DNA from: CAVVUF01 sp963751425
GTDB taxonomy: Bacteria; Chloroflexota; Anaerolineae; Anaerolineales; UBA4823
Direction of reading: 5' to 3'
Assembly (NCBI GenBank): GCA_963751425.1
Contig: CAVVUF010000002.1
Span: 1,054,001 to 1,118,000, forward strand
DNA: 64,000 bases
Shown here one piece after another: positions 51,631-60,888 of the stretch. A program made the translations under genes and the position numbers. How positions within the stretch are numbered: position 1 is the first letter of the stretch; every line of letters begins with the position of its first letter. The notes under the pieces were generated by a model that was not told where the DNA came from, did not search any database, and was given only the letters and a program-made list of their open reading frames with translations.

Positions 51631-53078
51631 TTAGAAATTAATGAATTGAGAGTTTCGACGTTGGGATATCTTCCTGATGTCCACAAAAAAGAAGAATGTG
51701 ATTACCGCTATCACGACCAACAAGGGAATGATACTGCTCCAAGAATTTAAACCCAAGAATTGAATACCTAAATTTCGGGTGAAGTTACCCCTTAAGAGTT
51801 CCTTCAACTCAAAGCTATAGATATTGGAATATTCGAAAAAGCCCATTGTCCCGAGATCACTCACCAACGCATCTGGAACCAATACAGTGCTGGCTGCTGC
51901 AATCATCATCTGTCCGATCGAAACTGTGCTCAGGAGGATGAATAGCCAGCTAAATCGCTTAGGAACAAAAACTAATAAAATACAGAAGAAAGGCAATATC
52001 GGAATGATGTGGCGTGGACCCAAGGCTCCTCCCCCCACCACATATAATAACCTGACATGATGAAAAGATAGGAACCAATAATCCATGTTGCTAAGATCGC
52101 TTCAGAGCGATATGGGTGTTTGAAGAAAAAAACACTCGCTCCAATAATTGAAAGAAGTAGAACGGGCGACTCCCAAAATAACCCTAAAGTTGGATGAAAC
52201 GTCATATAGTAAAGGTTACTCAAGTTAGGCCAATGGATCCCCATGATGCCCTGTCCCATAGCCGAACTAAAATATGGGTCGTTGAGATTTGCATATCCTA
52301 TCGAGAGAAAATTACCAAAACTCAGCTTATTGTATAGCAATTGGAGCATTACTGGGATAGACCCACCTACCAGAGGCAAGAATATAGAACGCAGATGATG
52401 GAAAGCTGGATTTTTCCAAACGACAGAAAAATAATAGAAAATCAAGGCCAGGATAATAACTACGGCAGGATACTCGCTAACCAGTGCCCAACCCATGAGT
52501 GAACCGATGAGAAACAGATACCAGTTCTTCCATAACTCAGGCTTCTCTTTTAGAAAGAAAATCATAACGAAGGCGCTAAAGAGTAGCGATGAGGTGAATT
52601 GGTGGCTGAAGAAGACCACACTATAAGGTAAATACATTGTCCCCAAAGCGATTGTCAATGTAACCAAATAAGCCAGGAAACGACTTTTGGACAAATATAA
52701 GCACAGCACGTACATGAGACTTCCAGCCATAGCCGAAGGAATGCCAACAACCAGGAAGGTCAAGATATTTTTAACTGTATCTTGGTACGTGATGATGTCC
52801 TTGATCCAATAAAGGGGCAGATATATTATTGCCCCTACCACTGACGGACCAATGGCTTTATCTGAATAATAATGACCATTAAAATACGCCTTATCACCAG
52901 TTACGGTGCCCCCAGCGTCATAGAAAGAATCAATCGTGAGACGTCTTTCTCGAACAATGGCAAATATCAGACCAAACCGGGAATTTCCATTCCAACCACC
53001 GTCCTGATAAAAATAAGCGTAGACAAATGCAAGAAGACAAAATATGATAAATGCATCTTTTCGGTATTGTTGCTGCAT
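51631..53078 (-). CDS. Polytopic membrane protein (GT39/GT-C-like), one frameshift, AT-rich
   Basis: A protein of about 482 residues with about eleven membrane helices. The N-terminal part DGGWNGNSRFGLIFAIVRERRLTIDSFYDAGGTVTGDKAYFNGHYYSDKAIGPS has the acidic first loop seen in GT-C glycosyltransferases that use lipid-linked donors. The frame changes in the six-C run at 52031-52036 (one base missing), restoring GYYMWWGGGALGPRHIIPILPF. Codon use is distinctly AT-rich compared with the neighbours, and imperfect 24-base direct repeats lie on both sides, which suggests acquisition by transfer. The exact sugar reaction is unknown. Confidence 0.75.
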
Positions 53079-53176
53079 TGCTACTATATCCTATCGCCCT
53101 TCTGTTTCATGGCTCTGACAATCGACCTGCAATTCAACCGATATTACGTTGGAGTGGCGGATTGCTAACCTTACTC

Positions 53177-53200
53177 TTAAGTATACGATAATGAATTAAG
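53177..53200. repeat. Direct repeat, right copy (24 bases)
   Basis: Core TAAGTATACGATAATGAATT, two mismatches from the copy at 51519-51542. It is followed by a short ATTAAG repeat. Confidence 0.65.
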
Positions 53201-53326
53201 ATTAAGATTAATCGTTATTTCAAATGATTATGATGTTTTCGTGCTCGATTAAAATTGTTCGTCAAACTATTTACTTGGATGATCGGTTTCAATCCAAAAA
53301 TTTTCCGGGCTGGCGAAATAGATCAA

Positions 53327-53554
53327 TCAACATGAGCATGACCTGTTTTCTAAGATTAACACAACATTGGGTTTGTAAAGTACCAGCCCCACGAATACGA
53401 CCACTCCAATTATGAAGACTCCAAGCAGCAGTATTGGGATCCGATTTTCATCCCTCAGCAGCCAGTCATTGATTTTAGAGGCGCGGTCCGGATTGCGTCG
53501 AAAATATATGAATAAAATGAAATACACCAGGGTGTTTTTTAGTTCCACAGCCAA
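53327..53554 (-). CDS. Possible small one-helix membrane protein
   Basis: A 75-residue reading frame with an N-terminal amphipathic part and one clear membrane helix (IPILLLGVFIIGVVVFVGLVLY). I do not recognise it. It lies in an otherwise empty AT-rich stretch (53079-53599). The protein-like composition is the only support, and it may be the remnant of a larger gene or spurious. Confidence 0.3.
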   Translation of the reverse strand: MAVELKNTLVYFILFIYFRRNPDRASKINDWLLRDENRIPILLLGVFIIGVVVFVGLVLYKPNVVLILENRSCSC

Positions 53555-53599
53555 TAATAATAATCGCTGCGAAGAGAGACCCAGGAATAAATTGTTTTA

Positions 53600-53830
53600 T
53601 CAGGCTTCGACCGCCAGGCAGGTCAGCGTTTGCGTCACCCCGGGGATCGGTTGGATCTCTGCGGAGATCATCTTCCCGATCTGGTTGATATTTTCAGCCT
53701 CGATCACCGCCACCGCATCGTAAGGTCCGAAAGTCATGTTGGCGTCAACCACGCCGGGTACTTTTTTGAGCTGGCGAATGACATCCCGCAGTTCTCCAGC
53801 GCGGATATTGATCAGTACGTAAGCTTTCAT
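53600..53830 (-). CDS. Stand-alone Lrp/AsnC effector-binding (RAM) domain
   Basis: A 76-residue protein consisting only of the ligand-binding alpha-beta sandwich of Lrp/AsnC regulators (KAYVLINIRAGELRDVIRQLKKVPGVVDANMTFGPYDAVAVIEAENINQIGKMI...IPGVTQTLTCL). It has no DNA-binding helix-turn-helix. Such single domains form decamers that bind amino acids and may modulate partner proteins. It lies 21 bases downstream of the formate/nitrite channel gene on the same strand, so both are probably one transcript. Confidence 0.88.
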   Translation of the reverse strand: MKAYVLINIRAGELRDVIRQLKKVPGVVDANMTFGPYDAVAVIEAENINQIGKMISAEIQPIPGVTQTLTCLAVEA

Positions 53831-53851
53831 CGTGCCGTATCCTTTCTATCA

Positions 53852-54706
53852 CTAATCTTTATTGCGTAAAAAGATGGACCAGTAGATGGCTGCGACGAGG
53901 ACAGCCCCCCCAATGATATTCCCGATTGTTACTGGCAGCAAGTTGTTGAACAGGAACGTTCCCCAGGTGAGACCGGTTAAATCTAAACCTGTATCCGCCA
54001 CAATTTTCGCAGTGAAAGTGGGATCAAAATCCTTGATAAACAGGCCGATGGGGATGAAATACATGTTGGCGACACTGTGCTCGAAGCTGGCAGCCACAAA
54101 GGCGGAGATGGGAAAGATGATCGCTGCGATTTTGTCGATTGTACTGCGGGCGCTGTAGGTCATCCAAACTGCCAGGCAAACCAGCGCGTTGCACAGGATA
54201 CCCAGGGCGATCGCCTGGATAAATCCCAGGTGAACCTTGGTGTTAGCAATGCTGAGGGCGGTTTGTCCCACAGCCCCACCCCCAAACTTGTATTGACCGC
54301 TGTAGAAAAGCAGTGCGGCGGTCCCAACCGAACCGATGAAGTTCCCAAGGTAAACGATGACCCAATTCCTCATTAGGGCGTAAGTGGTAACCTTTTTGTT
54401 TGCCCAGGCCATTACGATCAGGTTGTTGCCGGTAAAGAGCTCAGCGCCGCCCACAACCACCAGGATCAGTCCCAGGCAGAAGACCAGCCCAGCCAGAAGG
54501 CGGGTTACACCGAAAGGCCAGGTGCCCGCGGTGCCGGCTGACACCGTGGTAGCAAAGATGGCCCCCAGGGCGATGAAAGCGCCAGCCAAAACGGCCAGGC
54601 TCAACAAAGTAAAGGCGGGTGCCTCTGATTTGCGGACGCCGGTTAGCTCAGCCCGCCGCGCCATTTCTGCAGGCAGCAGAGCGTCGATATGTACTTCATT
54701 GCTCAT
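53852..54706 (-). CDS. Formate/nitrite transporter family channel
   Basis: A 284-residue membrane protein with six helices and re-entrant loops of the FocA/NirC fold: AGAFIALGAIFATTVSAGTAGTWPFGVTRLLAGLVFCLGLILVVVGGAELFTGNNL contains the FTGN signature of helix 2, and later NALVCLAVWMTY and AASFEHSVANMYFIPIGLF hold the conserved lipid-facing and pore residues. It moves formate, nitrite or a similar small anion. Which one it carries cannot be read directly. The ATG is preceded by GAAGGAG. A CRP/FNR-type palindrome lies 142 bases upstream. Confidence 0.92.
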   Translation of the reverse strand: MSNEVHIDALLPAEMARRAELTGVRKSEAPAFTLLSLAVLAGAFIALGAIFATTVSAGTAGTWPFGVTRLLAGLVFCLGLILVVVGGAELFTGNNLIVMAWANKKVTTYALMRNWVIVYLGNFIGSVGTAALLFYSGQYKFGGGAVGQTALSIANTKVHLGFIQAIALGILCNALVCLAVWMTYSARSTIDKIAAIIFPISAFVAASFEHSVANMYFIPIGLFIKDFDPTFTAKIVADTGLDLTGLTWGTFLFNNLLPVTIGNIIGGAVLVAAIYWSIFLRNKD

Positions 54707-54847
54707 AAATTATTTCTCCTTCAAAAAAGTGAATTAAGTCATCTAAAGTCAAATTTTCGATCTGATCGGTCTAGTTTCCTTCAAATTCTGTGAGAGGGGG
54801 CTCAATTCATACTCATTAAGGGTATCTGGAAAATGTCTGCAAAACAA

Positions 54848-54861
54848 GTGACAAATATCAC
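54848..54861. promoter_or_regulatory. CRP/FNR-type palindrome GTGA-N6-TCAC
   Basis: GTGACAAATATCAC in the 300-base divergent gap between the formate/nitrite channel and pyruvate phosphate dikinase. The half-sites and 6-base spacing match the CRP/FNR superfamily consensus. The rest of the gap is AT-rich and holds no gene. Confidence 0.45.
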
Positions 54862-55006
54862 GAATAAATTCACCAACAAATTATTTCAACCTGGCTTCAT
54901 TGTGGTAAACTATACGATTGGTTAGCTCCTATAAGCTGATCTGCACATTCGTTAAAAGATTTCCTCAGGGAAATATATTTTGCGCAAATTCAATTGGAGG
55001 CAAAAA

Positions 55007-57772
55007 ATGGCTGAAAAAAAATGGGTTTATACCTTTGATGAGGTAGCAGAAGCAGAAAAGTATGTGGGCGGGAGCTGGGATGGCGTGCGCTCTCTCCTGG
55101 GTGGGAAAGGCTCCGGGCTGGCAGATATGACGCGTGCCGGCGTGCCGGTGCCGCCGGGGTTCACGGTGACCACCGAAGCCTGCAACGCTTACCAGGCAGC
55201 GGGAAAATTCCCCGCTGGAATGTGGGAGCAGGAGCTGGCAGCCCTGGCTGTAACGGAAAAGAAAACCGGCAAAAAGTTTGGCGATCCCACCAACCCGCTC
55301 TTGGTTTCCTGCCGCTCGGGCGCCAAGTTTTCCATGCCCGGGATGATGGACACCGTGTTGAACATCGGTTTGACCGACAAGACCGCCGAGGGCATGATCA
55401 AGCTCACCGGCAACCCGCGCTTTGTGTATGACTCCTACCGCCGCCTGGTTGAAATGTTCGGCACTGTGGTTTTAAATATCGCCGATGAAGCTTTCGAAGA
55501 GCCGATGGCTGAATACAAAGCGAAAAAGGGTTATAAGCTCGACACAGAGATGAAAGCCGAGGATTGGAAAGCCCTGGTGGATGTCTTTAAAGCCGTGACC
55601 AAGAAGGAAAAAGGCTTTGATTTCCCGCAAGATCCTCTCAAGCAGCTTGAACTGGCTACCGAAGCGGTCTTCAAATCTTGGAATGGCGAGCGCGCTGTGG
55701 TTTATCGCCGCCAGACCAACATCCCTGATGACCTGGGCACCGCTGTTAACATTGTGACCATGGTCTTCGGTAATATGGGCAACGACTCGGGCACCGGTGT
55801 GGCTTTCACCCGCGACCCGTCGACCGGCGAAAAGGTTATGTTCGGTGATTACCTGCTTAATGCCCAGGGTGAAGATGTGGTCGCAGGCATCCGCAACACC
55901 GAGCCGATCTCTGCCATGGATAAGGAAATGCCGGCAGTCTACAAGCAGTTCATGGAGATCACTGGTCGCCTCGAAAAACACTACCGTGAAATGCAGGATG
56001 TTGAGTTCACCATCGAGCGCGGCAAGCTCTGGATGCTGCAGACCCGCAACGGCAAGCGCACGGCGCGCGCCGCGGTCAAGATCGCTGTGGACATGGGCAA
56101 TGAAGGCCTGATTTCCAAGGAAGAAGCGATCCTGCGCGTCACCCCCAAGGATGTCGATACCCTGCTGCACCCGCAGTTCGATGACAAAGCCAAGAAGCAA
56201 GCAGAAAAAGAAGGTAAGTTCTATGCCAAGGGTGTGAACGCCTCGCCCGGCGCGGCAGTTGGTCAGGTGTATTTTGACGCTAACACCGCTGATCAGATGG
56301 GTAAAGAGCAGAAGAAAGCCGTCATCATGGTGCGCCCCTTCACCAAGCCCGATGATGTCAAGGGTATGGTTGCCTCGAAGGGTGTGCTGACCAGCGAGGG
56401 TGGAGCAACATCGCATGCCGCAGTAGTTGCCCGCCAATTCGGCATCCCCTGCATTGTCGGCGCCTCTGCCATCAAGATTAATCTGGAAAAACGCCAGATG
56501 GCTGTCGGCGAGATGGTTGTCAAAGAAGGCGACTGGATCTCCGTCGACGGCACGACCGGCGAAGTCTTCATCGGCAAGATTCCGACCATCGAGGTCGAGA
56601 TCGAGGAACAGAAAGACTTGCTTACCCTGCTCGGTTGGGCAGATGAAATCTGCGCCCAGCCCGGTATCCGCAAAGCCCCCGCCGGTTGGCCAACCCGCGG
56701 TTTGCAGGTATGGGCAAACGCCGATTATCCCCGCGATGCCCGCCGCGCCCGCGCTTACGGGGCGGTAGGTATCGGTTTGTGCCGCACCGAGCACATGTTC
56801 TTTGAGCCGGAACGTCTGCCGACCGTGCAGAAGATGATCCTGGCTGAGACCAGCGCTGAGCGTACGGCAGCCCTGAATGACTTGCTGCCCTTCCAGCGCT
56901 CTGACTTCGATGGCTTGTTCGCAGCGATGGATGGTTATCCGGTGATCATCCGCCTGATCGACCCCCCGCTGCATGAGTTCATGCCTGACGAAGAGAAGCT
57001 CTTCGAAGAAGTGGTGACGATGCGTGTTAAGGGTGAGACCAAGGGTTTGAAAGAGAAAGAAGCCTTGCTCGCCTCCATCCGCGCCATGCACGAAAGCAAC
57101 CCCATGATGGGTTTGCGCGGTGTTCGCCTGAGCATTTACATGCCCGAGATCGTGGAGATGCAGGTGCGTGCCATCTTCGAAGCTGCGGCTGATTGTGCCA
57201 AGCGTGGTATCGTGGTCAAGCCCGAGGTGATGATCCCGTTGACCGGAACCGTGAAAGAATTGGAATGGATCCAGCCTCGCCTGGTGCGTATTGCCAAGGC
57301 TGTGATGGAAGAGAAGAAAGTTGATTTCCATTACAAGTTCGGCACGATGATCGAAATCCCGCGTGCCGCTGTCACCGCTGGTGAGATCGCCGGTCTGGCT
57401 GAGTTCTTCTCCTTCGGAACCAATGACCTGACCCAGATGACCTTCGGGTACAGCCGTGACGATGCCGAGCGCAACTTCCTCGTCACCTATGTTGCAGAGG
57501 GTATCCTGCCCGTAAATCCCTTCCAGACCATTGACCGCGATGGCGTAGGACGCCTGATGCAGATGTCAGTGCAGGAAGGGCGCAAGACCCGCCCCGAGCT
57601 GGAAGTCGGCATCTGCGGTGAACATGGTGGTGACCCCGACTCGATCGAGTTCTGCCACATCGTAGGAAACAACTACGTGAGCTGCTCGCCGTTCCGCGTG
57701 CCCATCGCCCGCCTGGCGGCTGCCCATTCAGCCTTGAAGCACAAAGGTGTGAAGATCGCTGAAGATAAGTAG
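55007..57772 (+). CDS. ppdK: Pyruvate, phosphate dikinase
   Basis: Interconverts ATP, phosphate and pyruvate with AMP, diphosphate and PEP. The 921-residue protein has the ATP-grasp domain (GGKGSGLADMTRAGVPVPPGFTVTTEACNAY; SCRSGAKFSMPGMMDTVLNIGLTD), then VSPGAAVG-like NASPGAAVGQV, the phosphohistidine loop LTSEGGATSHAAVVARQFGIPCIVG near residue 470, and the PEP-binding barrel (GIGLCRTEHMFFEPERLP, GVRLSIYMPEIVEMQVRAIFEAA, SFGTNDLTQMTFGYSRDD, and the catalytic Cys in VGICGEHGGDP). The ATG follows TTGGAGG. A TTG 27 bases upstream is the other possible start. The count of A residues just after the ATG is hard to read, so the start is good to one base. Confidence 0.96.
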   Translation: MAEKKWVYTFDEVAEAEKYVGGSWDGVRSLLGGKGSGLADMTRAGVPVPPGFTVTTEACNAYQAAGKFPAGMWEQELAALAVTEKKTGKKFGDPTNPLLVSCRSGAKFSMPGMMDTVLNIGLTDKTAEGMIKLTGNPRFVYDSYRRLVEMFGTVVLNIADEAFEEPMAEYKAKKGYKLDTEMKAEDWKALVDVFKAVTKKEKGFDFPQDPLKQLELATEAVFKSWNGERAVVYRRQTNIPDDLGTAVNIVTMVFGNMGNDSGTGVAFTRDPSTGEKVMFGDYLLNAQGEDVVAGIRNTEPISAMDKEMPAVYKQFMEITGRLEKHYREMQDVEFTIERGKLWMLQTRNGKRTARAAVKIAVDMGNEGLISKEEAILRVTPKDVDTLLHPQFDDKAKKQAEKEGKFYAKGVNASPGAAVGQVYFDANTADQMGKEQKKAVIMVRPFTKPDDVKGMVASKGVLTSEGGATSHAAVVARQFGIPCIVGASAIKINLEKRQMAVGEMVVKEGDWISVDGTTGEVFIGKIPTIEVEIEEQKDLLTLLGWADEICAQPGIRKAPAGWPTRGLQVWANADYPRDARRARAYGAVGIGLCRTEHMFFEPERLPTVQKMILAETSAERTAALNDLLPFQRSDFDGLFAAMDGYPVIIRLIDPPLHEFMPDEEKLFEEVVTMRVKGETKGLKEKEALLASIRAMHESNPMMGLRGVRLSIYMPEIVEMQVRAIFEAAADCAKRGIVVKPEVMIPLTGTVKELEWIQPRLVRIAKAVMEEKKVDFHYKFGTMIEIPRAAVTAGEIAGLAEFFSFGTNDLTQMTFGYSRDDAERNFLVTYVAEGILPVNPFQTIDRDGVGRLMQMSVQEGRKTRPELEVGICGEHGGDPDSIEFCHIVGNNYVSCSPFRVPIARLAAAHSALKHKGVKIAEDK

Positions 57773-57788
57773 TTGATCTCTGGTTGTT

Positions 57789-57829
57789 AACAGCCCTGTT
57801 TCCACCCTTGGAAGCAGGGCTGTTTTTTA
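57789..57829 (+). terminator. Rho-independent terminator after ppdK
   Basis: AACAGCCCTG (57789-57798) pairs with CAGGGCTGTT (57815-57824); the inner bases TTTCC and GGAAG extend the stem to 15 pairs around a 6-base loop. A run of six T residues follows. Confidence 0.93.
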
Positions 57830-57843
57830 TTAAGAATCCCCTC

Positions 57844-57893
57844 TTGACATCTTCCCTTTTTAGAGTTATCTTATACCTAAGATACTTAGGTAT
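57844..57893 (+). promoter_or_regulatory. Slipin promoter with perfect operator-like inverted repeat
   Basis: TTGACA (57844-57849), 17 bases, TATCTT (57867-57872). Directly after the -10 lies the perfect inverted repeat ATACCTAAG-ATA-CTTAGGTAT (57873-57893), covering the expected transcription start. This is a typical position for a repressor site. The regulator is not evident from the window. Confidence 0.65.
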
Positions 57894-57970
57894 TGAAATC
57901 CAATTATAAAGTTCTTTTCATGTTTTGCTTTCATCTTAAATAAATATTTTGAACAAGTATGGAGGTTCTC

Positions 57971-58951
57971 ATGTCCCAAAATTCCAAATCTGAGCCCAAT
58001 CCCCTGGAAGATGTTGTCAAAAACCCGGCGGCGCGCGGCTGCCTCGATAAACTCTATCGCAACGCTCTTTTAATCCTGATCATCATCGTTGTCGGAGTGG
58101 TCACATTTTCGTTAGCAAGGAGTGCTATTTATAAAATCCGACCCTACGAACGCGGCCTGCACCTGCGCGGAGGGCGGTTCATTGGCATCGACCAGCCTGG
58201 CTGGCATATCCGCATCCCCTTTGTGGATACCACCATCGGGGTGGAAATCGTCGAACGCCCAGGCACGATCAATTCACTCTCTGCCATGACGGCTGACGAT
58301 GTGACCATGGATGTATCGCTGCTTTATACGTATCGGATCCTTGATCCGGTACGTTATGCTCTGGAGGTGATCAGGCCAGAGGAGATTGTCGCCGGTTTCG
58401 TCCAAGGCACGTTGAGAGATGTCGTCAATACTCGCAAGATGGATGAGGTCATGCACAGCCGCTCTGAGATCAATCAGCAAGTATTTGATACCTTGCAGGA
58501 AAAAGAAGATCAATATGGTGTCGAATTTGTCCTGGTTCAAATCCAGAGCGCCTCGCCGCCCGTAGAGGTGGTCGATGCGATCAAAGAGCGCATGGTTGCT
58601 GAGCAAAACCAGCAAAAATCCACATCGGAGGCCACGCAAGCGCGCACCCTGGCAGACAGCGAATTTTATACTGCCCAGAAGAAGGCGGATGGGGAAGCTT
58701 ACCAGATTACCACGCTGGCTGAGGCAGATGCCACGCGCATCAACTTGACCTCAGAGGCGCAGAAAGATGCTCTGCGGGCGGTTCTGCAGGAGCTGGAAGG
58801 GAAAGGCACACTGGCGGAAAAATATATCCAGGTGCTCCTCGCCCAGGAATTGCGCGAGAACAGTAAATGGATCATCACCAGCGGTGGGACGCTGCCCGTG
58901 ATCGATCTGGGTGCAAACCTTCCGGAGACCCAGCCGGCAGCAGCGCCCTAA
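57971..58951 (+). CDS. Slipin/stomatin-like SPFH protein
   Basis: A 326-residue membrane-anchored protein. A cytoplasmic N-terminus of about 35 residues precedes one helix (NALLILIIIVVGVVTFSLA). The SPFH domain follows (YKIRPYERGLHLRGGRFIGIDQPGWHIRIPFVDTTIGVEIVERPGTINSLSAMTADDVTMDV), then a charged coiled coil (AEQNQQKSTSEATQARTLADSEFYTAQKKADGEAYQI) typical of oligomerising flotillin/prohibitin relatives. The role is probably in membrane organisation or stress. GGAGG overlaps the ATG at 57959 and is well placed for ATG 57971, which I choose. No NfeD partner is adjacent. Confidence 0.88.
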   Translation: MSQNSKSEPNPLEDVVKNPAARGCLDKLYRNALLILIIIVVGVVTFSLARSAIYKIRPYERGLHLRGGRFIGIDQPGWHIRIPFVDTTIGVEIVERPGTINSLSAMTADDVTMDVSLLYTYRILDPVRYALEVIRPEEIVAGFVQGTLRDVVNTRKMDEVMHSRSEINQQVFDTLQEKEDQYGVEFVLVQIQSASPPVEVVDAIKERMVAEQNQQKSTSEATQARTLADSEFYTAQKKADGEAYQITTLAEADATRINLTSEAQKDALRAVLQELEGKGTLAEKYIQVLLAQELRENSKWIITSGGTLPVIDLGANLPETQPAAAP

Positions 58952-58954
58952 GGA

Positions 58955-59734
58955 TTAATCCTTAAAGACTGCCTTGAGACCAACCAAGATGGTTTTTCCG
59001 ATCACCCCGGCGGTGTGACCTTCGCCTTCGAAAACCTGGCTGTTCAGACGCAAGTTTGAGAGCTTTCCGCTGGAAAGATATTCGATGAGCTGGTGAAAAC
59101 CGGGCAGCTGCTCTTCGTCGCGGCTGCCCACCGCCAGGTAAAGATCGCTAGGCGGGGCAGCTGGTCCTTCGGCTTATCGCTGAGCGCATTCCAGTAAATA
59201 TTCACCGGCTCCGGGCCAGGTGCAGCTGGCTGCAATGTGCCTGCGGAACATCCCGGGCTGAGTAATCAGCATGTGCAGCGTGAAGAAGCCCGCACTCGAA
59301 AAACCGAACAGGGCCCGCTCCCCGGTGTCCACCCGGTAATGGCTTTCGACCAGGGGGAACAGCTCCTCTTGAAAGAAGCGTATATATTGCGCATGACGCG
59401 ATTTGTTCGTAGGGGATTGGAACTGCTGCGGGCAAAAGTCCCGGTCGCGCAGCCCTCCAAATTCCTGCCAGCCCGAGATGCCGTGATAGGCAATCCCCAC
59501 GACGAGCATCTCGGGGACTTCGCCTGCCCCCATCAGGGTGGGTATCAAGCCTGCCACGGCCGGGAAAGCATACTCTCCATCTGGAACAAATAAAACCGGG
59601 AAGCACCGGTCCGAGCTGAAGTAGCTGAACGGGAACCAGACCCCAATTTGAAAATCCTGGTTCAGACAATTGGAGTGGAAAATTCTAGCTTCTGTGTTGA
59701 AAAGCCCGAAGGGGGGTAATGTAGGTTTGGGCAT
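58955..59734 (-). pseudogene. Esterase D/enterochelin-esterase-like hydrolase with an internal TAA
   Basis: An alpha/beta hydrolase of the PF00756 type. The first 186 codons include FPVLFVPDGEYAFPAVAGLIPTL, MLVVGIAYHG and ERALFGFSSAGFFTLHML with the nucleophile in G-x-S-x-x-G. An in-frame TAA occurs at 59176-59174 (CAQR-stop-AEGPAAPPSDLYLAVGS), after which the same frame continues 72 more codons to a TAA at 58957-58955 and contains the expected catalytic His in FEGEGHTAGV. So the gene is complete except for one nonsense codon, probably from TAC or TAT. A real loss, a readthrough or a base error are all possible. It is convergent with slipin; the 14-base palindrome AAGGATTAATCCTT covers parts of both stops. 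Confidence 0.8.
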
Positions 59735-59862
59735 GGGGTCTCCTGATGATGAAGTGTAATAAGATTATACATCCCAACGCAAGCAAGCAAAAAAGAGCCC
59801 TTCTCCTGCGATAACAGATTCTCATGCTTGAATCCGAAGAAGATAAATAGTAAGATAGAGAG

Positions 59863-60258
59863 ATGCATTCCTTCTTGGATACTATAAAACAGCGCGCCAT
59901 GCAGCTTAAGGTTGAAATTTATGCCCTTTATTTTGCTTACAAAGATCCACGCGTGCCTCTATATCCGCGTATTTTTGCAGCCTGCGTAGTCGGCTACGCC
60001 TTCAGTCCCATTGACTTGATCCCCGATCCCATTCCGGTCTTGGGTTACCTGGACGACCTGATCATCATCCCGTTGGGGATCTGGCTGGCATTGAAAATGA
60101 TTCCGCCTGATGTCATAGTCGATTCCCGCATCAAAGCTGGAGAGAGGCTGCAGCAGAAAAAACCGGTCAATTGGGTGGCTGGGGCAATCATCCTGCTGAT
60201 CTGGCTTGTTCTGGCGGCATTTTTTGTTCGTTTCGCATGGCAGTTTTTTATGAAGTGA
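59863..60258 (+). CDS. YkvA-like (DUF1232) membrane protein
   Basis: A 131-residue protein with the DUF1232 core RIFAACVVGYAFSPIDLIPDPIPVLGYLDDLIIIPLGIWLALKMIPPDVI, whose SPIDLIPD...LGYLDD motif is diagnostic, and a second membrane helix at the C-terminus (VAGAIILLIWLVLAAFFVRFAW). The family is widespread and without a firm function. It is divergent from the esterase gene, with 128 bases between the two starts. Confidence 0.88.
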   Translation: MHSFLDTIKQRAMQLKVEIYALYFAYKDPRVPLYPRIFAACVVGYAFSPIDLIPDPIPVLGYLDDLIIIPLGIWLALKMIPPDVIVDSRIKAGERLQQKKPVNWVAGAIILLIWLVLAAFFVRFAWQFFMK

Positions 60259-60330
60259 TTTATGGCAAATTGGGAATTTTATTTTAAAAAAAGTTGAAGA
60301 CCTAAATTTTTCTGGATATATGGAGGCAAA

Positions 60331-60888
60331 TTGGAACTTCTAGAGCTGATCCACACCCGTCATTCAATCCCTAAAGTAAAGCCAGACCCCATCTCCAAAG
60401 TCATGATCGAAAAGCTGCTCACTGCAGCCGTGCAGGCGCCCAACCACCACCGGGTGCGGCCCTGGCGCTTTGTGGTGCTGCAAGGGAAAGCACGTGAACG
60501 CCTGGGAGAAGTGATGTCTGATTCCCTCAAAAACCGGAACCCAGATATTCTAGACGAAGCCTTGGCAATTGAGCGTTCCAAGCCGCGGCGCGCCCCGCTG
60601 CTCATTGCGGTGGGTGTGGATAAACCCTCTGATCCGAAAGTGCTTGAAATCGAAAATGTATGCGCCGCGGCCGCGGCTTGCCAGAACTTGCTCCTGGCAG
60701 CGCATGCGCTCGGGCTGGGCGCGATGTGGCGCACGGGCCCTGCCGCGCTGGATCCGCAGGTCAAGGCTTTCCTGGGTTTTACCCCCGACCAGCCTCTGAT
60801 TGGCTTTCTTTATATCGGCTACCCCGATGGCGAGTTAAAAGCCCCAGAACGCCCAACCTTTGAAGACCGGACGGTGTGGATGGAGTAA
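60331..60888 (+). CDS. Nitroreductase-family FMN oxidoreductase
   Basis: A 185-residue FMN-dependent protein of the YdjA/small nitroreductase group: LLELIHTRHSIPKVKPDPISKVMIEKLLTAAVQAPNHHRVRPWRFVVLQG at the N-terminus, then AACQNLLLAAHALGLGAMWRTGPAALDPQVKAFLGFTPDQPLIGFLYIGYP. The substrate cannot be predicted within this family. The start is TTG at 60331 behind GGAGGCAAA; no ATG is in a better place. Confidence 0.88.
   Translation: MELLELIHTRHSIPKVKPDPISKVMIEKLLTAAVQAPNHHRVRPWRFVVLQGKARERLGEVMSDSLKNRNPDILDEALAIERSKPRRAPLLIAVGVDKPSDPKVLEIENVCAAAAACQNLLLAAHALGLGAMWRTGPAALDPQVKAFLGFTPDQPLIGFLYIGYPDGELKAPERPTFEDRTVWME

Noticed and set aside
55472..57331. 619-codon open frame on the minus strand inside ppdK
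   Set aside because: It is an exact antisense shadow of a strongly biased real gene; the His/Asp/Gln-rich translation has no domain look, and ppdK on the + strand is complete and unmistakable.
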